Source of the DNA: Candidatus Sedimenticola sp. (ex Thyasira tokunagai)
Lineage (GTDB): Bacteria > Pseudomonadota > Gammaproteobacteria > Chromatiales > Chromatiaceae
NCBI GenBank assembly: GCA_037318855.1
Contig: CP134874.1
Span: forward strand, 1,612,598 to 1,676,597
Reading direction: 5' to 3'
DNA: 64,000 nt
Shown piece after piece: positions 31,223-39,901 of the stretch. A model generated the notes under the pieces. That model was not told the DNA's origin, searched no databases, and was given only the letters and a program-made list of their open reading frames with translations. Within the stretch, counting starts at the first letter, position 1; every line of letters begins with the position of its first letter. The translations under genes were made by a program, and so were the position numbers.

Positions 31223-32281
31223 ATGAACACTAAGCAGAAGGTCCTTATCGTCGATGATGTGGCGGAGAACATCCATTTTCTGATGAATATTCTCAAGGAT
31301 GACTACTCTATAATTGCCGCAACAAATGGTAAAAAGGCACTGGAGCTGGCACACAGGGTGCCCAAGCCCGATATTATCCTGCTCGACATTATGATGCCGG
31401 AGATGGATGGTTATGAGGTCTGCACCACCCTGAAAGAGTATGAGGCCACTGCAGGCATCCCCATTATCTTTGTTACCGCGCTGGGAGAGATCGCTGATGA
31501 GACCAAGGGGCTACAGTTGGGTGCCGTTGACTATCTGACCAAACCGGTGATTCCCGAGCTGGTTAAGTCGCGTATCTTTAATCAGCTGGAGTTGAAACGA
31601 TATCGTGACCATCTGGAGGAGTTGGTCGACCAGAGAACGCTGCAACTCAAAAGATCAAAAGAGGCAACCATTGAGGCGATGGGTATAGTGGCTGAGGGAC
31701 GAGACCCTGAAACCGGTGGCCATATTCAGCGTACCAAGGAGTATGTGCGCATATTGAGTGAAGCCCTCTCCAGGCGCGAGAGATACGAAGAGATTCTTAC
31801 CAAAGAGTATATTGAGTTGATTTATCATTCGGCGCCCCTGCACGATATAGGCAAAGTGGCGATCTCCGACAATATTCTTCTCAAACCGGGCCCCTTGACC
31901 AAGGAGGAGTTTGAGCAGATGAAAGAGCACGCGGCCATTGGGGAGGAGACTATTAAGGATGCACAGGAGCGACTGGAGGAGGTGCAGATGCTAGATGTGG
32001 CGCGCGAAATTGCGGGAGGGCACCATGAAAAGTGGGACGGATCGGGCTATCCCCGTGGTTTACAGGGGGAGCAAATTCCGTTACCTGCGAGAATTATGGC
32101 ATTGGCAGATGTTTATGATGCCTTGATCAGCCGTCGTCCATACAAAGAGCCGGTGCCCCACAGCGAAGTAATGGATACGATACTGAGCGGCGCAGGTAAA
32201 CATTTTGATCCTGAGGTTGTAGAGGTATTTGTAGAGGAGAGTGATGCGTTTCTGGATTGTGCGAGAAAGTATGCAGGCTAG
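31223..32281 (+). CDS. Response regulator with HD-GYP phosphodiesterase domain
   Basis: The product (352 aa) joins a receiver domain (phospho-acceptor Asp 55 in ILLDIMMPEMDGYEV, acidic pair IVDDV at the start, Lys in LTKPV) to an HD-GYP domain. The HD motif is in HDIGKVAI and the GYP motif in HHEKWDGSGYPRG. HD-GYP enzymes hydrolyse cyclic di-GMP. It is the only separate receiver-output protein in the cluster, so it is the natural end point of the kinases upstream. Length and motifs are complete. Confidence 0.93.
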   Translation: MNTKQKVLIVDDVAENIHFLMNILKDDYSIIAATNGKKALELAHRVPKPDIILLDIMMPEMDGYEVCTTLKEYEATAGIPIIFVTALGEIADETKGLQLGAVDYLTKPVIPELVKSRIFNQLELKRYRDHLEELVDQRTLQLKRSKEATIEAMGIVAEGRDPETGGHIQRTKEYVRILSEALSRRERYEEILTKEYIELIYHSAPLHDIGKVAISDNILLKPGPLTKEEFEQMKEHAAIGEETIKDAQERLEEVQMLDVAREIAGGHHEKWDGSGYPRGLQGEQIPLPARIMALADVYDALISRRPYKEPVPHSEVMDTILSGAGKHFDPEVVEVFVEESDAFLDCARKYAG

Positions 32282-32640
32282 ACGTCATCTTTTGACCTGC
32301 CCTCTCAATTCAGTGGAGTGTTCAATACCCACCTCACTCTTCTTGATGAGCATGATATATTGCTCTCCGCCAAGAACTTAGCATACCGTTCAATACTGCA
32401 CCTATCATCAGGCACTTGTTTCAGGAATCGCAAAAACAGATCCATAGTCGTCCCCAGCATCCTGCCTTCCACGACGCTGCATCCACGTACGTTATACCTC
32501 TCTTGGTTCCCTTGGGTATACCTGCTAAAGATATTCCTTCTGCAAGTAGCTGATAATAAGTTCTCAGAGTTAAATCATGAGACTATGCTGAATAGTTATG
32601 TTCTCTAAAAAGCAGTGATAAATAGACCGAAGGAGTGTAG
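32282..32640. other. Intergenic region, possible remnant reading frame
   Basis: No confident gene is seen. On the minus strand a frame at 32305-32460 codes for 51 residues (DLFLRFLKQVPDDR, then FLAESNIS). It reads like the end of a real protein but has no family I recognise and no clear ribosome site. It may be a decayed gene. A GGAG ribosome site for the next gene lies at its right edge. Confidence 0.35.
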
Positions 32641-32642
32641 TT

Positions 32643-33404
32643 GTGAAGATCGAGAGTAGTACTTTTGTGGTAACTGGTGGAGCTCGTGGATTAGGAAGGG
32701 CGGCCGGGCTCTCTCTCGCCGGTCAAGGTGCAAGGGTGGCGTTGATCGACCTTGACCAAGGTGCCCTTGACGAGGCTGTTGCAGCCTGTGCCCAGGCCGG
32801 TGGTTCCGCCAGGGGTTATCCCACCAACGTGGCTGATGAGGCAGAGGTGGAAGCTGTTTTTGCCACTATAGAGAATGATCTGGGGCCGATTTGTGGGCTG
32901 GTCAACAATGCCGGCATCCTACGCGATGGCCTGATGGTAAAGGCGAAAGAGGGTAAGGTGACTGATCGTCTTTCACTTAGCGACTGGCAGGCGGTGATTG
33001 ATGTCAATCTTACTGGGGTCTTTCTCTGTGGACGGGAGGCGGCCACTCGAATGATTGAGAGCGGGACTCAAGGTGCCATTATCAATATTTCCAGTATCAG
33101 CAGTGCCGGCAATATAGGGCAGTCAAACTATTCCGCCGCCAAGGCGGGAGTCTCTGCCTTGACGGTTACCTGGGCCAGGGAGTTGGCTCGTTTTGGAATA
33201 CGTGCAGCGGCCATCGCGCCCGGTGTCTTTGAGACCGACATGGTGGCATCGATGAAACCCGAGGCCTATGACAGGATAGTGGGTGCTGTTCCTCTCCGTC
33301 GCACGGGTCGTCTGGATGAGTTGGCGGATGCCGTAACCTACATTTTCAGTAATGATTACTTTAGCGGCCGTGTGCTGGAGTTGGATGGGGGATTGAGGTT
33401 GTAA
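32643..33404 (+). CDS. Short-chain dehydrogenase/reductase (FabG-like)
   Basis: The product (253 aa) is a classical SDR enzyme that uses NAD(P)H to reduce or oxidise a carbonyl or hydroxyl group. The cofactor motif TGGARGLG is at residues 11-18, NNAG near 90, and the active site Ser...YSAAK near 170. The C-terminus FSGRVLELDGGLRL resembles 3-oxoacyl-ACP reductases and related hydroxyacyl-CoA dehydrogenases. An acyl-CoA ligase lies nearby on the other strand, so fatty-acid or aromatic-acyl substrates are possible. The exact substrate is unknown. Confidence 0.88.
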   Translation: MKIESSTFVVTGGARGLGRAAGLSLAGQGARVALIDLDQGALDEAVAACAQAGGSARGYPTNVADEAEVEAVFATIENDLGPICGLVNNAGILRDGLMVKAKEGKVTDRLSLSDWQAVIDVNLTGVFLCGREAATRMIESGTQGAIINISSISSAGNIGQSNYSAAKAGVSALTVTWARELARFGIRAAAIAPGVFETDMVASMKPEAYDRIVGAVPLRRTGRLDELADAVTYIFSNDYFSGRVLELDGGLRL

Positions 33405-33407
33405 TAA

Positions 33408-33579
33408 CTTAAGTTTCGGAGTTTAAATGACGTAAAAGGCTTGGATAGACCGTCCCTTCTCCCTCAGGGAGAAGGCCAGGATGAGGGGAATTAGAAGAAT
33501 CAAAGCGTTAGTTTTTCAACTCCCCTCACCCCAACCCTCTCCCTGAGGGAGAGGGGGCTAATGAACTCCGAAACTTGAG
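33408..33579. repeat. Foldback repeat (CCCTCTCCCTGAGGGAGAGGG type)
   Basis: The outer arms CTTAAGTTTCGGAGTTTA (33408-33425) and TGAACTCCGAAACTTGAG (33562-33579) are inverted copies. Inside, CCCTTCTCCCTCAGGGAGAAGG and CCCTCTCCCTGAGGGAGAGGG each form a hairpin. They are joined by inverted ATGAGGGG and CCCCTCAC segments. This is a common intergenic repeat type in proteobacteria. It sits just after the SDR gene and could act as a terminator. Confidence 0.7.
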
Positions 33580-33640
33580 GTAATAAGGTTGCTAGATGCC
33601 TTTGAGTAGCTATGGTGGTTACAAGGGCTGTAGGCTTTTA

Positions 33641-33689
33641 TTGTCAGTTGTCAGTTGTCAGTTGTCAGTTGTCAGTTGTCAGTTGTCAG
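33641..33689. repeat. Seven tandem copies of a 7-base unit
   Basis: TTGTCAG is repeated seven times without error (49 bases). It lies in the non-coding stretch between the SDR gene and the convergent acyl-CoA ligase gene. Such a perfect short array is prone to slippage and copy-number change. Confidence 0.9.
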
Positions 33690-33817
33690 TAATGCAGTGT
33701 GGCTACGCCAAGCACGGCCACAGATTTTCACATACAGTGGATAGAAGGTTTTCTCTGCGGCCTCTGTGCTCCTCAGCGTTCTCTGCGTCCCGCTTTTGGA
33801 TTTCTTTATCTGAGATG

Positions 33818-35359
33818 TCAGCGCAGCTCCCGTTTTAAAATCTTGCCGGTGGCACTCATCGGCAGGTTATCAACAAAACTGATCTCACGGGGGTACTTGT
33901 AGTCGGCCATACGCTCCTTGCACCAGGCGCGCATAGATGCCTCATCCTTGTCAGCAGTGGGGGTAGCTACGACAAAAGCCTTGATCTCTTCACCATGGGT
34001 CTCGTGTGGCGTACCAATCACCGCTACCATTGCTACCTCTGAGTGTTCCATCATGGTCTCCTCGACTTCCCGTGGGTAGACGTTGAAGCCGCCGCGGATA
34101 ATCATGTCTTTGACCCGGTCTACAATGTAAAGGTAGCCCTGCTCGTCAAGCTTGCCGATATCACCGGTGCGGAACCAGCTGTTGTGCATTGCCTCGGCCG
34201 TCTCTTCCGGCCTGTTGTAGTAACCCTTCATGATGTTATGACCACGTATCGCCACCTCTCCCTCATTTCCTGTGGCAAGTTGATTGCCATGTTCATCCAT
34301 GATGCACACCTCGATACCGGCAACGGGCCTGCCGACACTGCCGGGTATACGTTCGTATTCAAGGTGATTAAAGGTGGCAACCGGGCTGGTCTCTGAGAGT
34401 CCGTAGCCTTCTAAAATTGGGACATCAAATTTGTCACTGAACTGCCTGAGTATCTCGACAGGCATAGAGGCGCCCCCCGATACGGCTACCCGCAGTTGTT
34501 TACCAATCCCCGCAATAGCTTCACTCTGATCGGCGACCGAGAGTAGACCGATATACATCGTGGGTACACCGGCAAAGATGGTGATCTTCTCCTGCTGCAG
34601 GGCTGTGAGCACGGTATTGGGCTCAAAGCGGGGAATTAGAACCATCGTTGCGCCCACCAGGAGGCTGGTGTTCATCTGTACCACCTGACCAAAGCTGTGG
34701 AACATGGGCAGTACAATCAGCAGATTGTCATCGGCATTGATGCGCAACAATGCCTGACTGACAAAGGTGTTCATGGCGATGTTGGAGTGTGTCAGCTCTG
34801 CACCCTTGGGCTTGCCGGTAGTGCCAGAGGTGTAGAGTATAACCGCCGTGTCATCCGCAGCGGTCTCACAAGTTTCTGTCGTTGCCTGTTGGCCATGTAT
34901 CAGTGCACCAAGGGTTTTGACACCCTCTATCTTTGCTGCTGCCGCCGGATCGGCCGTGATCATAAAGAAGTGCTCACACCCCTCGCTCTGGTTGAATCCC
35001 TCCCAACCCATTTCGCCCATAGGCAAGGCTTCTGAACCTTCAAAGCAGAGATAGGCTTTCGCCTCTGAGTCCTGCAGATGGTAGGCAATCTCCCTCCCTT
35101 TGAGGAGGACGTTGAGTGGCACCACCACCGCCCCTGCTTTGAGGATGGCGTAGTAGACCATGGGGAAGTAGGGGAGGTTGGGGCAACCCAGCGCCACCTT
35201 ATCGCCCGGTCCTATGCCAATAGACTTGAGGCCATTGGCGATCTGGCTCGACAGGGCATCCAGCTGTGCATAGGTGAAGCTTTTATCGGCAAACTTTATC
35301 GCGACCTTCTCTGGGGTGACAAAGGCGCTGCGGGCCAGATTTGAGGCGAGGTTAAGCAT
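33818..35359 (-). CDS. Long-chain acyl-CoA ligase (AMP-binding enzyme)
   Basis: The product (513 aa) activates a carboxylic acid with ATP and joins it to coenzyme A. The AMP-binding P-loop YTSGTTGKPKGAELTH is near residue 175. Other signatures are EGYGLSETSP (A5), SWFRTGDIGKLDEQGYLYIVDR (A7-A8) and the C-terminal Lys in PMSATGKILKREL (A10). The size and pattern fit fatty-acyl-CoA ligases, although short-chain or aromatic substrates are possible. ATG 35359 is preceded by AAGGAGAAGA. It faces the SDR gene. Confidence 0.92.
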   Translation of the reverse strand: MLNLASNLARSAFVTPEKVAIKFADKSFTYAQLDALSSQIANGLKSIGIGPGDKVALGCPNLPYFPMVYYAILKAGAVVVPLNVLLKGREIAYHLQDSEAKAYLCFEGSEALPMGEMGWEGFNQSEGCEHFFMITADPAAAAKIEGVKTLGALIHGQQATTETCETAADDTAVILYTSGTTGKPKGAELTHSNIAMNTFVSQALLRINADDNLLIVLPMFHSFGQVVQMNTSLLVGATMVLIPRFEPNTVLTALQQEKITIFAGVPTMYIGLLSVADQSEAIAGIGKQLRVAVSGGASMPVEILRQFSDKFDVPILEGYGLSETSPVATFNHLEYERIPGSVGRPVAGIEVCIMDEHGNQLATGNEGEVAIRGHNIMKGYYNRPEETAEAMHNSWFRTGDIGKLDEQGYLYIVDRVKDMIIRGGFNVYPREVEETMMEHSEVAMVAVIGTPHETHGEEIKAFVVATPTADKDEASMRAWCKERMADYKYPREISFVDNLPMSATGKILKRELR

Positions 35360-35414
35360 CTCTTCTCCTTACGATGAATATTTTCTAGTTGTTATCATTG
35401 TTGCCGTGTTAATC

Positions 35415-35437
35415 CCTTCTCCCTAGGAGGGAGAAGG
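35415..35437. terminator. Perfect short hairpin between the Lrp remnant and the acyl-CoA ligase gene
   Basis: CCTTCTCCCT and AGGGAGAAGG pair perfectly around the loop AGG. It belongs to the same sequence type as the foldback at 33408. It may act as a terminator for the upstream minus-strand gene, but no clear T tract follows. Confidence 0.5.
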
Positions 35438-35490
35438 TGTTTATGGGGCAGCAGTGGTTATGACCGGAATAAATACTACCACCAAACTTA

Positions 35491-36254
35491 TCAGCGATTA
35501 GGTTCATTCTCTGGCGCCTGCTGAGGTAAACCAAACTGCCTGATGTGATCGTACACCAATACAGTCTCAATGCGCGTCACTTCCGGTCGTATGGTAAAGG
35601 CATCCAGGGCCAGATCTCGTAGATGACGGGTATCACGTACTGCGACATGAACCAGGAAGTCATACTGCCCTGACACCAGATAGACCGAGCGGACCTCGGG
35701 GATCTCTTTTAGCTCTGCCTGAAATGTCTCCACCACTTCCCGTGAGTGTTTCGCCAGCTCAATAAAGTAAATCGCCTCCAGTTCTACGCCGAGCGCCTTG
35801 GGATCAATATCGGCATGAACACCTGTGATGACGCCGCTCTGCCGCTGACCGCCAAGGAAGGCTGAAAGCCGAGGCGGTTAGTCCCCGGTAGTCGCGAGGC
35901 GATACTGGATGCCCGGCGTGCGCATAGCGCCAGAGGGAATCCAAAGATCGCATACGAACGCGACGTCAAGTCATCTCGGGAGTCAGCGACGAAGCAGTAA
36001 CGAGCTTGCGATGTTATTGCGTAGTGCTGGAGACCGGGACGGCCGGGGCAATAATAGGCTGTCGAAGATTGAGTGCAAAAGGGGGACTCGGATGTCCCGT
36101 TTTGCATCACGAAATCGAAGACTCGCTTATTGAGTTGTTTGACGCGTTCAAAGCAGGTGGAGGGGGCCAAGCCCACCTCTGCAGCCAGTGTTTTATTGGA
36201 TATCCGACCATCATTCTGTAAATGGCGGATTATTTCGAAGTCGATTCGATCCAT
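35491..36254 (-). pseudogene. Lrp/AsnC-family regulator, interrupted by a 288-bp element
   Basis: The gene starts at ATG 36254 (MDRIDFEIIRHLQNDGRIS) with the winged-helix motif NKTLAAEVGLAPSTCFERVKQL. It then meets the repeated element at 35842-36129. On the far side it resumes with SGVITGVHADIDPKALGVELEAIYFIE and the ligand-binding half to 35491 (VRSVYLVSGQYDFLVHV). Family alignment (RVKQL-x-x-SGVITG) shows that the insertion fell between the DNA-binding and ligand-binding domains with almost no loss of sequence. It is divergent to a methionine gamma-lyase gene, the position of mdeR beside mdeA in Pseudomonas. The broken frame should yield only a DNA-binding fragment with an unrelated tail. 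Confidence 0.9.
35842..36129 (+). mobile_element. Repeated structured element, copy A1 (inside the Lrp gene)
   Basis: This 288-bp sequence starts CCGCTGACCGCC and ends GACTCGCTTA. It has no significant reading frame of its own. Three more copies occur at 44224, 56163 and 63446, all in the same orientation. It differs from A2 at only a few positions. Hairpins: ACCGCC/GGCGGT near the 5' end, GCGATGTTATTGC in the middle, and GCAAAA-GGGAC/GTCCC-TTTTGC near the 3' end. The CCCCGG near the start can pair with CCGGGG further down. It lies antisense to the interrupted gene. Confidence 0.88.
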
Positions 36255-36357
36255 AGCTAAAGTCCAAGCAATTTCTGAAAACAATTCGTTTCAATTTATC
36301 AAGACAGAATATTATCCTGTATATGGGAAGAATAAACGAACTATAAGAGGATTTTGT

Positions 36358-37554
36358 ATGGGTAAGGTAAAGAAATATCAGGGGTTTGCTACCCGGGCTA
36401 TCCATGCAGGACATGATCCGCGTCAGCATCAGGGTGCGCTCAATCCACCGGTCTATCTCAATGCCACCTACGCATTCGAGTCGACAGCTCAGGGACAGCG
36501 GCGTTTTCTGGGTGAGGAGCCGGGGTATGTCTATGGTCGTGTGGGTAATCCCACCGAGACGGTGCTTGAAGAGAAACTGGCCGAACTGGAAGGCGGTGAG
36601 GCGGCTCTGGCGGTGGCTTCAGGAATGGGGGCCACCACATCACTGCTATGGTCATATATTGAGCCTGGAGATGTCGTCATCGCTGATAAGACGCTCTATG
36701 GCTGCACCTTTGCTTACTTCACAGAAGGGATTCGTAAGTTTGGTGTCGATGTGCTCTTTGTCGATTTGACCCGGCTTGATGAGTTGACGGCGGCACTTAA
36801 TGAGAAGGTGCGTTTTGTCTTCTTCGAAACCCCTGCCAATCCGAACATGCGAATTATTGATGTGCTTGCCGTCAGCGCCTTGGCCCATGCAGTGGGTGCA
36901 CAAGTGATTGTCGACAACACCTATGCGACACCCTATCTTCAGCGCCCCATTGAACAGGGTGCCGATTTTGTCGTCCACTCACTGACCAAGTACCTCAGTG
37001 GTCATGGTGACCTTATTGCCGGCGCTATTATCGGCCCACAGGAGGCGATTCAGCATATCCATTTTTATGGTGTGAAGGATATGACCGGTGCGGTGATCTC
37101 TCCCTTCGACGCCTATCTCACCATCAGAGGGCTAAAGACACTGGAGATACGTATGGATAGACACTGTCAGACAGCCCAGGTACTGGCAGAGTATATTGAA
37201 ACCCACCCGGCGGTTGAGGCGGTCTATTTTCCCGGGCTTAAATCAAATCCACAGTATGAATTGGCGAAGCGCCAGATGAGTCAGTTTGGTGGAATGATCG
37301 CTTTTGAGCTGAAAGGGGGGTATGAGGCGGGGATTCGTTTTATGGATAGTGTTGAATTGGCCATTCGTGCGGTGAGCCTGGGAGATGCCGAGACCCTGGT
37401 TCAGCATCCCGCCAGTATGACTCATATCACCTACTCACCAGAGGAGCGCTTGGAACACGGTATCAGTGAGGGGTTGGTGCGGTTATCGGTAGGGCTCGAG
37501 AACCCGGATGACCTGATGGCTGATATCTCACAGGCGTTGGATGCGGTGATGTAG
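36358..37554 (+). CDS. mdeA: Methionine gamma-lyase (PLP-dependent, Cys/Met metabolism family)
   Basis: The product (398 aa from ATG 36358) splits methionine to methanethiol, ammonia and 2-oxobutanoate. It carries the PLP-lysine motif SLTKYLSGHGD, the substrate motif YVYGRVGNPT and the sequence LYGCTFAYF. The last includes the active-site cysteine that separates methionine gamma-lyases from cystathionine enzymes. The open frame extends upstream to 36073 through the repeated element, but a ribosome site (AAGAGG) sits before ATG 36358. The divergent Lrp-type gene is its likely regulator and is broken. Cystathionine gamma-lyase activity remains an alternative. Confidence 0.88.
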   Translation: MGKVKKYQGFATRAIHAGHDPRQHQGALNPPVYLNATYAFESTAQGQRRFLGEEPGYVYGRVGNPTETVLEEKLAELEGGEAALAVASGMGATTSLLWSYIEPGDVVIADKTLYGCTFAYFTEGIRKFGVDVLFVDLTRLDELTAALNEKVRFVFFETPANPNMRIIDVLAVSALAHAVGAQVIVDNTYATPYLQRPIEQGADFVVHSLTKYLSGHGDLIAGAIIGPQEAIQHIHFYGVKDMTGAVISPFDAYLTIRGLKTLEIRMDRHCQTAQVLAEYIETHPAVEAVYFPGLKSNPQYELAKRQMSQFGGMIAFELKGGYEAGIRFMDSVELAIRAVSLGDAETLVQHPASMTHITYSPEERLEHGISEGLVRLSVGLENPDDLMADISQALDAVM

Positions 37555-37636
37555 CTAAATGCAGGCACTCTCCCCGGCTGAAGTAGTTTATATTCCATAA
37601 TTTTCAAAGGTAGGATGAGGGTGGCGTGAAAAGTGC

Positions 37637-37665
37637 TTGAGGAACTGCAGCAGGCTGTGTATTAT
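37637..37665 (+). promoter_or_regulatory. Promoter of the second tRNA-fMet
   Basis: TTGAGG (37637-37642) and TATTAT (37660-37665) are 17 bases apart. From GCTGTG just before the -10 box through the tRNA end the sequence is identical to copy 1. The -35 region is not. Confidence 0.75.
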
Positions 37666-37679
37666 GCGCCCTCGTCAGT

Positions 37680-37756
<77 letters not shown>

Positions 37757-37761
37757 TATTC

Positions 37762-37792
37762 AAAAAGGTCACAGATATGTGGCCTTTTTTTA
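37762..37792 (+). terminator. Rho-independent terminator after tRNA-fMet copy 2
   Basis: AAAAAGGTCACA pairs with TGTGGCCTTTTTT around a short GATA loop, and a T tract follows. It differs in sequence from the terminator of copy 1. Confidence 0.85.
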
Positions 37793-37807
37793 TGTCAGTT
37801 CAGATCA

Positions 37808-37898
37808 CATTTGAACCTACGATATCAAAAAAGCAGGTTCACAAGCACCGTGAGGTGCGCAGCAAGAGCGTAGCGAGTCAATCCTGCCCCCGCTACCA
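37808..37898. repeat. Fragments of tRNA-fMet beyond the intact gene
   Basis: ATTTGAACCTACG (37808-37820) is the reverse complement of the T-arm of the adjacent tRNA. TCAATCCTGCCCCCGCTACCA (37878-37898) repeats its 3' end in direct orientation. The 3' fragment is preceded by the palindrome-rich GTGAGGTGCGCAGCAAGAGCG. Repeated tRNA 3' ends can mark former attachment sites, but no integrase gene is nearby. Confidence 0.65.
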
Positions 37899-38056
37899 CA
37901 TTTCTTGATATGGCGGCCACTAGGCCGCCATTTTCATATTCAGCCTCTAATCCCTATTCTGTGGGGTTGAGCACTATCTCTCCCAAGAGCTCTGAAATAG
38001 CCTGTTGGGCCGACTTTACATCTTTTATTCATTTAGTGATGAGTAAGGGGAAACCG

Positions 38057-39636
38057 TGGTCTGCCCCGAATGGCACTAAGTTAAGCTAAATCTGCACGAA
38101 TTATTGAGTGCTGCCTTATGCCCAGAATGAGACAATTGGGCATGAAAAACAAGACCTTATTGCTACCCGGATTTCATCTTTCCACCCTGCGCCGCAAACC
38201 GCGTTCACCAAGTCAGATACTAGCTGATGAAAGAGCGCGCATCCGCCGCCATTCGCTCAGTCAATTGGGCGATCTGTTTTCAAGAATATTGCCATCTACA
38301 GTATTGGAATCGGATGCAAGAGGCGTATTCAGTCGCCGCCGTTTGTTCAGCAAAGCGAATACCTTCTGGGCCTTTTTCTCTCAAGTTATTGATGCGGATG
38401 GCGGCTGCCAGGAAGTCGTTCGTAAGGTCCAAGCATTCGCCGCAGCCCGCTCCATGCCAACCCCATCGGCATCGACTTCTGCCTATTGTCAGGCACGTGC
38501 CAAACTTGAGCAAGACTGCCTGGAGTCGATCCTCTCCCATACTGCGGAGGGCCTACAGCAACGTGGCCGCAGCCAATGGTGGAAACAACGACGGGTCGTT
38601 GTAGTAGACGGTACCGGTGTAAGCATGCCGGATACGCAGGCTAACCAGGCTATCTGGCCACAGCAGGCCATACAAAAGCCTGGTTGTGGCTTTCCACAGG
38701 CACGTGTATGTGCCTGCTTTTGTCTACAAACAGGTGCTTTGCTGAGTTATCGCACTGGGAACAGGAAGCAGCAGGAACTACCGCTGCTACGCCAGCAGAT
38801 GGAAACTTTTGAGCCCGGTGACATCTTTCTCGGAGACAAGGGTTTTTGCAGTTACTACGATGTCTGGAAGTTCCAGCAGGGTGGGATTGACTCGATACTC
38901 ACTCTGGCACGCCGCACACCGGTCGAGGCCTCATCAGCCATTAAAGTTTTAGGCGCTGATGATTTGCTTATCCAGTGGCCTAAACCCCGTTGGAACAAGG
39001 TACTAAGCTACAGCAAAGAGCAATGGCAGGCGCTGCCTGAGCAGCTTATCCTTCGGCAAATTAAGATTACTGTTGATACACCAGGTTTTCGCGTTAAGTC
39101 CTTTTATCTTGTCACCACGTTGACAGATGTATCGAAGTACAGCGCTGCAGAATTAGCCGATCTGTACTACAAGCGCTGGGATGTAGAACTCTTTTTTCGA
39201 GACATAAAAACTACTATGGGGATGGATATCCTGCGCTGCCGTACCCCGGCTATGGTACATAAAGAAATCCTCATGCACCTGATAGCCTACAATGCCATCC
39301 GACTGTTGATGCTCGATGCTGCTGGTGCAGTCGATCAACGACCAAGACAGATCAGTTTCAAAGCCACGATCCAGGCCCTGAGGCAATGGGAACCCTTGTT
39401 CAATAGGACAGATATAAATGACAGGGAAAGACGCCGCTTGATTGTCGCATTAACTCAAGCCATTGCCGCCAATGTCATCACCTCTCGTCCAGGTAGGCGA
39501 GAGCCGAGATGTATCAAACGAAGAGCAAAGCCCTATGCACTTTTAACAGCTCCACGGCATGAAATGATCGAGATCCCACATCGCAGCCGATATACTGCAA
39601 AGCAGGCTTAACTTAGTGCCATTCTGGTCTGCCCCC
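38057..39636 (+). mobile_element. IS4-family insertion sequence (second type) with 11-bp target duplication
   Basis: The element spans 38068-39625 (1558 bp). The inverted ends are GAATGGCACTAAGTTAAGC on the left and its exact reverse complement on the right. TGGTCTGCCCC is duplicated at 38057-38067 and 39626-39636. It holds one complete transposase gene. It is unrelated at sequence level to the DUF4372-type IS4 copies in this window. Confidence 0.93.
38118..39611 (+). CDS. IS4-family transposase
   Basis: The product (497 aa) is a DDE transposase of the IS4 group. The catalytic parts are VVVVDGTGVSMPDT (first Asp), DIFLGDKGFCSYYDVW (second Asp) and YKRWDVELFFRDIKTTMGMD, the Y-(2)-R-(3)-E-(6)-K signature. 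Three in-frame methionines occur within the first ten residues (38118, 38127, 38142). The frame is intact from end to end, and the intact inverted ends suggest a working element. Confidence 0.92.
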   Translation: MPRMRQLGMKNKTLLLPGFHLSTLRRKPRSPSQILADERARIRRHSLSQLGDLFSRILPSTVLESDARGVFSRRRLFSKANTFWAFFSQVIDADGGCQEVVRKVQAFAAARSMPTPSASTSAYCQARAKLEQDCLESILSHTAEGLQQRGRSQWWKQRRVVVVDGTGVSMPDTQANQAIWPQQAIQKPGCGFPQARVCACFCLQTGALLSYRTGNRKQQELPLLRQQMETFEPGDIFLGDKGFCSYYDVWKFQQGGIDSILTLARRTPVEASSAIKVLGADDLLIQWPKPRWNKVLSYSKEQWQALPEQLILRQIKITVDTPGFRVKSFYLVTTLTDVSKYSAAELADLYYKRWDVELFFRDIKTTMGMDILRCRTPAMVHKEILMHLIAYNAIRLLMLDAAGAVDQRPRQISFKATIQALRQWEPLFNRTDINDRERRRLIVALTQAIAANVITSRPGRREPRCIKRRAKPYALLTAPRHEMIEIPHRSRYTAKQA

Positions 39637-39655
39637 TATTGTCGAGAGCGTCTAA

Positions 39656-39901
39656 CCCGGATATTTCACCCGAACGCTTTAAAAAATTGATAACTTCTTG
39701 TTGCTACTTGAAATTAATGGAATATTAGTAAAGTACAAAGTGTAACCGGAGTTCGCTGAACGCGTCCTCGCACCGATCTCGCCGCCCAGCTACGGTATTT
39801 GCTCAACCATCAATAGCTTAGGCTATTGACTCAATCGCAAATCCGTATCTGAACAACGAGCTCAGCACGAGCATCGCGTTCCCGGGTGAAACATCCGGGC
39901 T
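39656..39901. mobile_element. Short element with IS1380-type ends (MITE-like)
   Basis: CCCGGATATTTCACCCG at the left and CGGGTGAAACATCCGGG at the right are inverted copies about 245 bases apart. They resemble the ends of the adjacent IS1380-family element. CTAA and CTAG lie outside the left and right ends. The interior has no gene; it contains an inverted AGCTTAGGCTATTGA-like segment. It looks like a non-autonomous relative beside its full-length parent. Confidence 0.65.

Noticed and set aside
32318-32608. 96-residue protein in the gap after the HD-GYP regulator
   Set aside because: It has no ribosome site, no family resemblance and an odd composition; the opposite strand looks at least as protein-like.
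33641-33689. CRISPR array
   Set aside because: The repeat unit is only seven bases with no spacers, and no cas gene is present.
35842-36129. Group II intron or retron as the identity of the repeated element
   Set aside because: I see no domain V-like 34-nt hairpin with a catalytic AGC triad, no reverse transcriptase, and the copy in the Lrp gene lies antisense to that gene, so splicing would not repair it.
36073-36357. Extended N-terminus of methionine gamma-lyase
   Set aside because: The extra residues are encoded by the mobile element and the Lrp remnant; ATG 36358 has a ribosome site and matches the family start.
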